DNA of 10,055 nt from an uncultured Treponema sp. Its GTDB lineage: Bacteria > Spirochaetota > Spirochaetia > Treponematales > Treponemataceae. The stretch covers positions 1 to 10,055 of the forward strand of contig CAMVBP010000059.1 of the NCBI GenBank assembly GCA_947165795.1, written 5' to 3'. The stretch's first letter is position 1, and every line of letters begins with the position of its first letter. The notes under the pieces were generated by a model that saw nothing but the letters and a program-made list of their open reading frames with translations, ran no database searches and had not been told where the DNA came from. The position numbers and the translations under genes were made by a program. Of this stretch, positions 7,258-10,055 are shown piece by piece.

Positions 7258-8461
7258 ATAAGTTATCTCTAATTGCTTTTAGAATCTCCGGAAAGTACCA
7301 GTTCAGTTCTTTTCTATTAAAATATCCGTAATGTTCGCTGAAATCGTTTCCGTGAACTTCGGCAATTCCGTTATCCCAAACGCAGCAGCATATTCCATAT
7401 TTTCTCGTATCTTTAATATAATCCGAAAACCATTTTACGCGGTCTTCCAGATTATTTTTATTTGTTGCGCCATATTCTCCAATAATTACAGGGTATCCGT
7501 TCTTTATGAATTTTGAATTGAGCTGCGCAAACACTGAAGAGTTCTGCTGCCTTAAGTCCGGAGTATATTCTGTAAGCCCCGGATTTTCCATTGCAAAGCT
7601 GTACGGAGAATACATATGAATGGAAATTGCAAGATGATTTGCAGTCTTGTCCTTAGGTATTTCAAAAAGAGAAGAAAGAGCTCTTTCCGGAGAAGCCATA
7701 AGGCCTGCTACAGAAACCAAACGGATTTTGTTATTTCCGCCGCTTTTTCTAATTACATTTAAAACTTCCTGATTTAATTTGTTCATGGTTTTTGCGGCAT
7801 CAATACAGGTTTCGTTATTTTCATCCGGCCACCACCATTCAAATTCTGTGCCGGCAAGGCGAGGTTCATTTGTAATTTCAAAAATTAAATGTTCATCGTA
7901 ACCGTTATTAAATGTAAGTGCGATCTGACTCCAGACATTCAGTAAAAATCTTTCTGATTCTTCAAAGTTTTTGCTGCTTGGATAATAACCGCTTCCCGGA
8001 CTTAAATTATCAGGAGAAAAGCCGTTGTCGTGATGAGAATTTATAATTACATAAAGGCCGTCTTCAATTGCCCAGTCAACAATCTGTTTTACACGAGCCA
8101 TCCATCTTGGTTCAATAGTGTAATTTTTATCTATATGATTGTGCCAGGTTACAGGAATTCTGATTGTCTTTATTCCCGAAGCAGCAAGGGCATCAATCAT
8201 GTCTTTTGTAGTTTTTGGCTGGCCCCAGCTTGTTTCGCTTTCGAGTCCGGTATTTCCTGTTGCATCAAGAGTGTTTCCTAAATTCCAGCCGGTTGTCATA
8301 TCTTTTACAATTTCTGAAGCCGGAATATCTTTTATTTGTTTTTTCCCGTTATCTACTACAGCCTTTTTTTTGTCAAAACTAATGGAAGCTTTTTGTGAGT
8401 TGCAGGAAAGAAATGTGCCAATAATGAATAAAAATGTTAATAAAGAAATAATTTTTTTCAT
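7256..8461 (-). CDS. GH5 endoglucanase-type lipoprotein
   Basis: A glycoside hydrolase family 5 enzyme of 401 residues, most like subfamily GH5_4 (endo-beta-1,4-glucanase, xyloglucanase or lichenase). The N-terminus (MKKIISLLTFLFIIGTFLSC) is a lipoprotein signal with Cys20 and a relaxed lipobox, followed by a charged linker to about residue 48. The catalytic (beta/alpha)8 domain spans about 50-400. Visible motifs are GWNLGNTLDA (58-67), IRIPVTW with Arg101 (100-106), NSHHD (141-145), FEITNEP with acid/base Glu199 (194-200), IHMYSP with His282 and Tyr284, GEYG with nucleophile Glu329 (328-331), and the aromatic Trp362 (VWDNG). All catalytic residues are present, so it should be active at the cell surface or in the periplasm. 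No carbohydrate-binding module is attached. An extended -10 box ends 6 nt before the ATG. It diverges from the GH3 gene. Exact substrate preference cannot be read from sequence. Confidence 0.93.
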   Translation of the reverse strand: MKKIISLLTFLFIIGTFLSCNSQKASISFDKKKAVVDNGKKQIKDIPASEIVKDMTTGWNLGNTLDATGNTGLESETSWGQPKTTKDMIDALAASGIKTIRIPVTWHNHIDKNYTIEPRWMARVKQIVDWAIEDGLYVIINSHHDNGFSPDNLSPGSGYYPSSKNFEESERFLLNVWSQIALTFNNGYDEHLIFEITNEPRLAGTEFEWWWPDENNETCIDAAKTMNKLNQEVLNVIRKSGGNNKIRLVSVAGLMASPERALSSLFEIPKDKTANHLAISIHMYSPYSFAMENPGLTEYTPDLRQQNSSVFAQLNSKFIKNGYPVIIGEYGATNKNNLEDRVKWFSDYIKDTRKYGICCCVWDNGIAEVHGNDFSEHYGYFNRKELNWYFPEILKAIRDNL

Positions 8462-8467
8462 ACAAAA

Positions 8468-8476
8468 ATCGTATCA
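8468..8476 (-). promoter_or_regulatory. Extended -10 promoter of the GH5 gene
   Basis: Reading the minus strand, TGATACGAT fits the extended -10 form TGnTATAAT. It ends 6 nt before the ATG at 8461, placing the predicted transcription start on the start codon itself. The best -35 (TTGATT) is only 15 bp upstream, as expected if the TGn element compensates. Confidence 0.4.
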
Positions 8477-8509
8477 CAGAATTTACAAAATCAAAAGAGA
8501 AATTTTCTA

Positions 8510-8538
8510 TTAGCTATAAATAATTTTTGATATATAAT
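8510..8538 (+). promoter_or_regulatory. Promoter of the GH3 gene
   Basis: A consensus TATAAT lies at 8533-8538, with a weak -35 (TTAGCT, 8510-8515) 17 bp upstream. Transcription would start near 8545, giving a leader of about 24 nt with GGGATGGA (8558-8565) as a modest ribosome site. The weak -35 would fit a gene that needs an activator, which is inference. Confidence 0.5.
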
Positions 8539-8568
8539 TAGAGTATATTTTTTTAATGGGATGGATAT

Positions 8569-10055
8569 ATGTCTAAAATAGAACAGGAACGTGCAGAAGA
8601 AATTAATGCTTTAATTAAAGAAATGACTCTTGAAGAAAAGGTCGGCCTTATGCTTCATGAAAGTCATGGAGTTGAACGTCTAGGAATTAAACCTTATAAC
8701 TGGTGGAATGAATGTCTGCATGGAGTTGCAAGAAATGGTTCAGCAACAGTTTTTCCTCAGACAATCGGTCTTGCTGCAACCTTTGATACAGAACTTGCGC
8801 AAAAAGAATATGAAGCAATTTCTGATGAAGCGCGTGCAAAATATAACGAAGCACAAAAGGTAGATGATAACGGACAGTTCCGCGGTCTTACTTACTGGAC
8901 TCCAAATATCAATATTGTTCGTGATCCGAGATGGGGTAGAGCACAGGAAACATTTGGAGAAGATCCGTATCTTACTTCGCAAATGGGAATTGCCGCTGTA
9001 AGAGGTTTGCAGGGAACAGATAAAGACAATTTAAAACTTGCAGCCTGTGCAAAACATTTTGCAGTTCATTCAGGCCCGGAAAATACACGCCATACGGCAA
9101 ACGTAAAACCTTCAAAAAAAGATTTGTGGGAAACTTATCTTCCGGCTTTTAAAGCGCTTGTTGATGAAGGAGTTGAAAGTGTAATGGGCGCTTATCAGAG
9201 ACTTTATGACGAGCCTTGTAATGGAAGTAAATTTTTACTTAAAGAAATCCTCAGGGAAAAATGGGGATTTAAAGGACACGTTGTAAGTGACTGCTGGGCT
9301 GTAAAGGATTTTCATGAAAATCACAAAGTTACAAAAACTGCCGAAGAATCGGCTGCGCTTGCAATTACAAATACCTGTGACTTGAACTGCGGCTGTACAT
9401 ATCATGCAGCAATTGACGCCGTTCGTCAGGGAATACTTGATGAAGAAAAAGTGAATGAATCTGTATTCCGGCTTTTGATGACAAGAATGAAGCTTGGAAT
9501 GTTTGATTCGTATAAAAAATCAAAGTGGGGTTCGCTTGGCCGCAAGGATGTAGATTCTGAAGAGCATCGCAAGCTTGCAAGAAAGGTTGCGCAGGATTCT
9601 ATTGTAATGCTTAAGAATGATAACAATGTTCTTCCGCTTACAAGGGAAAATTACAAAAATAAAAAACTCAAAAAAATACTTGTAATCGGTCCGGCCGCAA
9701 CAAACATAAATTCACTGCTTGGAAATTACTACGGACTGAACAGCCGCCTTGTAACAATTCTGGAAGGCATTGCAGGAAAGATAGAAGATCGACCTGAAAT
9801 TACACTGGACTTTCATCCTGGTGTTGGAATGTATCAGGATAGTAAGCAGCGCGGCTGGACTCTTGGAATGGCAGAAAGTGCAGATGTTGTAATTGCCTGC
9901 TTTGGTCTTGATTGTATGATGGAAGGTGAAGAAGGTGATTCTGTAGAAACTTTAAAAGGCGACAGAGAAACAATCGAACTTCCTGAACATCAGTTGAATT
10001 ATCTTCGCGGTTTAAAGGAACGAGGAACTCCGATTGTACTTGTTGTTACCGGAGG
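8569..10055 (+). CDS. GH3 glycosidase (beta-xylosidase/beta-glucosidase type), 5' part
   Basis: Glycoside hydrolase family 3 removes single sugars from the non-reducing ends of beta-linked oligosaccharides. The frame is open from ATG 8569 to the window end (495 codons), so the C-terminus is missing. The in-frame stop at 8554 and the GGGATGGA just upstream fix the start. There is no signal peptide, so the enzyme should be cytoplasmic. The N-terminal TIM-barrel domain shows NWWNECLHGVA (44-54), FPQTIGLAATFD (62-73), YWTPNINIVRDPRWGRAQET (109-128), GEDPYL, CAKHFAVH (160-167) and GHVVSDC with nucleophile Asp241 (GAC, 9289-9291). The second domain begins at about 330 (HRKLARKVAQDSIVMLKN) and includes EGEEGD (452-457) and GDRETIELPEHQ (464-475), where Glu453 is a candidate acid/base. 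The WNECLHGV and WTPNINIVRDPRWGR pattern resembles GH3 beta-xylosidases more than classic beta-glucosidases, but specificity is unproven. Confidence 0.93.
   Translation, partial: MSKIEQERAEEINALIKEMTLEEKVGLMLHESHGVERLGIKPYNWWNECLHGVARNGSATVFPQTIGLAATFDTELAQKEYEAISDEARAKYNEAQKVDDNGQFRGLTYWTPNINIVRDPRWGRAQETFGEDPYLTSQMGIAAVRGLQGTDKDNLKLAACAKHFAVHSGPENTRHTANVKPSKKDLWETYLPAFKALVDEGVESVMGAYQRLYDEPCNGSKFLLKEILREKWGFKGHVVSDCWAVKDFHENHKVTKTAEESAALAITNTCDLNCGCTYHAAIDAVRQGILDEEKVNESVFRLLMTRMKLGMFDSYKKSKWGSLGRKDVDSEEHRKLARKVAQDSIVMLKNDNNVLPLTRENYKNKKLKKILVIGPAATNINSLLGNYYGLNSRLVTILEGIAGKIEDRPEITLDFHPGVGMYQDSKQRGWTLGMAESADVVIACFGLDCMMEGEEGDSVETLKGDRETIELPEHQLNYLRGLKERGTPIVLVVTG

Noticed and set aside
8498..8508. 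Palindrome AGAAATTTTCT between the GH5 and GH3 promoters as an operator
   Set aside because: An 11-bp AT-rich palindrome is expected by chance in such DNA, and it is not repeated elsewhere in the spacer.
7331..8513. Plus-strand open frames within the GH5 gene
   Set aside because: They lie opposite a complete GH5 enzyme with all catalytic motifs, show no family features and lack ribosome sites, so they are shadows.
8556..8563. Alternative ATG starts for GH3 at 8556 and 8561
   Set aside because: Both are out of frame with the GH3 coding sequence, and an in-frame stop lies at 8554. They are part of the GGGATGGA ribosome site.
8740..9626. Minus-strand open frames opposite the GH3 gene
   Set aside because: They are antisense to a continuous GH3 frame carrying the nucleophile and other family motifs, and look like composition artefacts.

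Overview
The window looks like a piece of a low-GC, host-associated or rumen-type spirochaete genome, most plausibly Treponema. This is an inference. It rests on AT-rich DNA, two lipoproteins with relaxed spirochaete-style lipoboxes, a yajC-secD-secF cluster with an unusual SecF, and a plant-polysaccharide glycosidase pair. No rRNA, tRNA, CRISPR array, insertion sequence or phage gene was found. The first 18 bases match the 3' end of an Illumina read-2 adapter, so the left edge is an untrimmed contig end rather than genomic DNA.

Layout. Bases 19-335 (minus) hold the N-terminal part of a small lipoprotein, cut off by the adapter. A 65-bp divergent promoter region separates it from a rightward pair: a roughly six-helix membrane protein of unknown function (401-1012) and an exported TPR-repeat protein with a TTG start (1025-2752). 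A well-formed promoter then drives the Sec accessory operon yajC-secD-secF (2833-6242; secD and secF overlap by ATGA), closed by a clear rho-independent terminator at 6271-6305. ispH, for the last step of the MEP isoprenoid pathway, follows with its own promoter (6383-7249). It converges on a GH5 endoglucanase-type lipoprotein on the minus strand (7256-8461); the two share a 13-bp hairpin at the 3' end of ispH. Diverging from GH5 across a 107-bp spacer is a cytoplasmic GH3 glycosidase of the beta-xylosidase/beta-glucosidase type (from 8569), which runs off the right edge.

How the genes work together. SecD, SecF and YajC form the membrane module that assists SecYEG export, the route both lipoproteins, the TPR protein and GH5 would use to leave the cytoplasm. 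GH5 (surface or periplasmic, endo-acting) and GH3 (cytoplasmic, exo-acting) make a plausible two-step beta-glucan/xyloglucan or xylan utilisation pair.

The most notable points are these. SecF has Ala at position 296, where the SecF family has its conserved membrane Asp. Its first periplasmic domain carries about 90 extra residues and an altered GxDFxGG motif. Four of the six promoters seen lie so close to the start codon that the transcripts should be leaderless or nearly so, and those four genes have no Shine-Dalgarno sequence.
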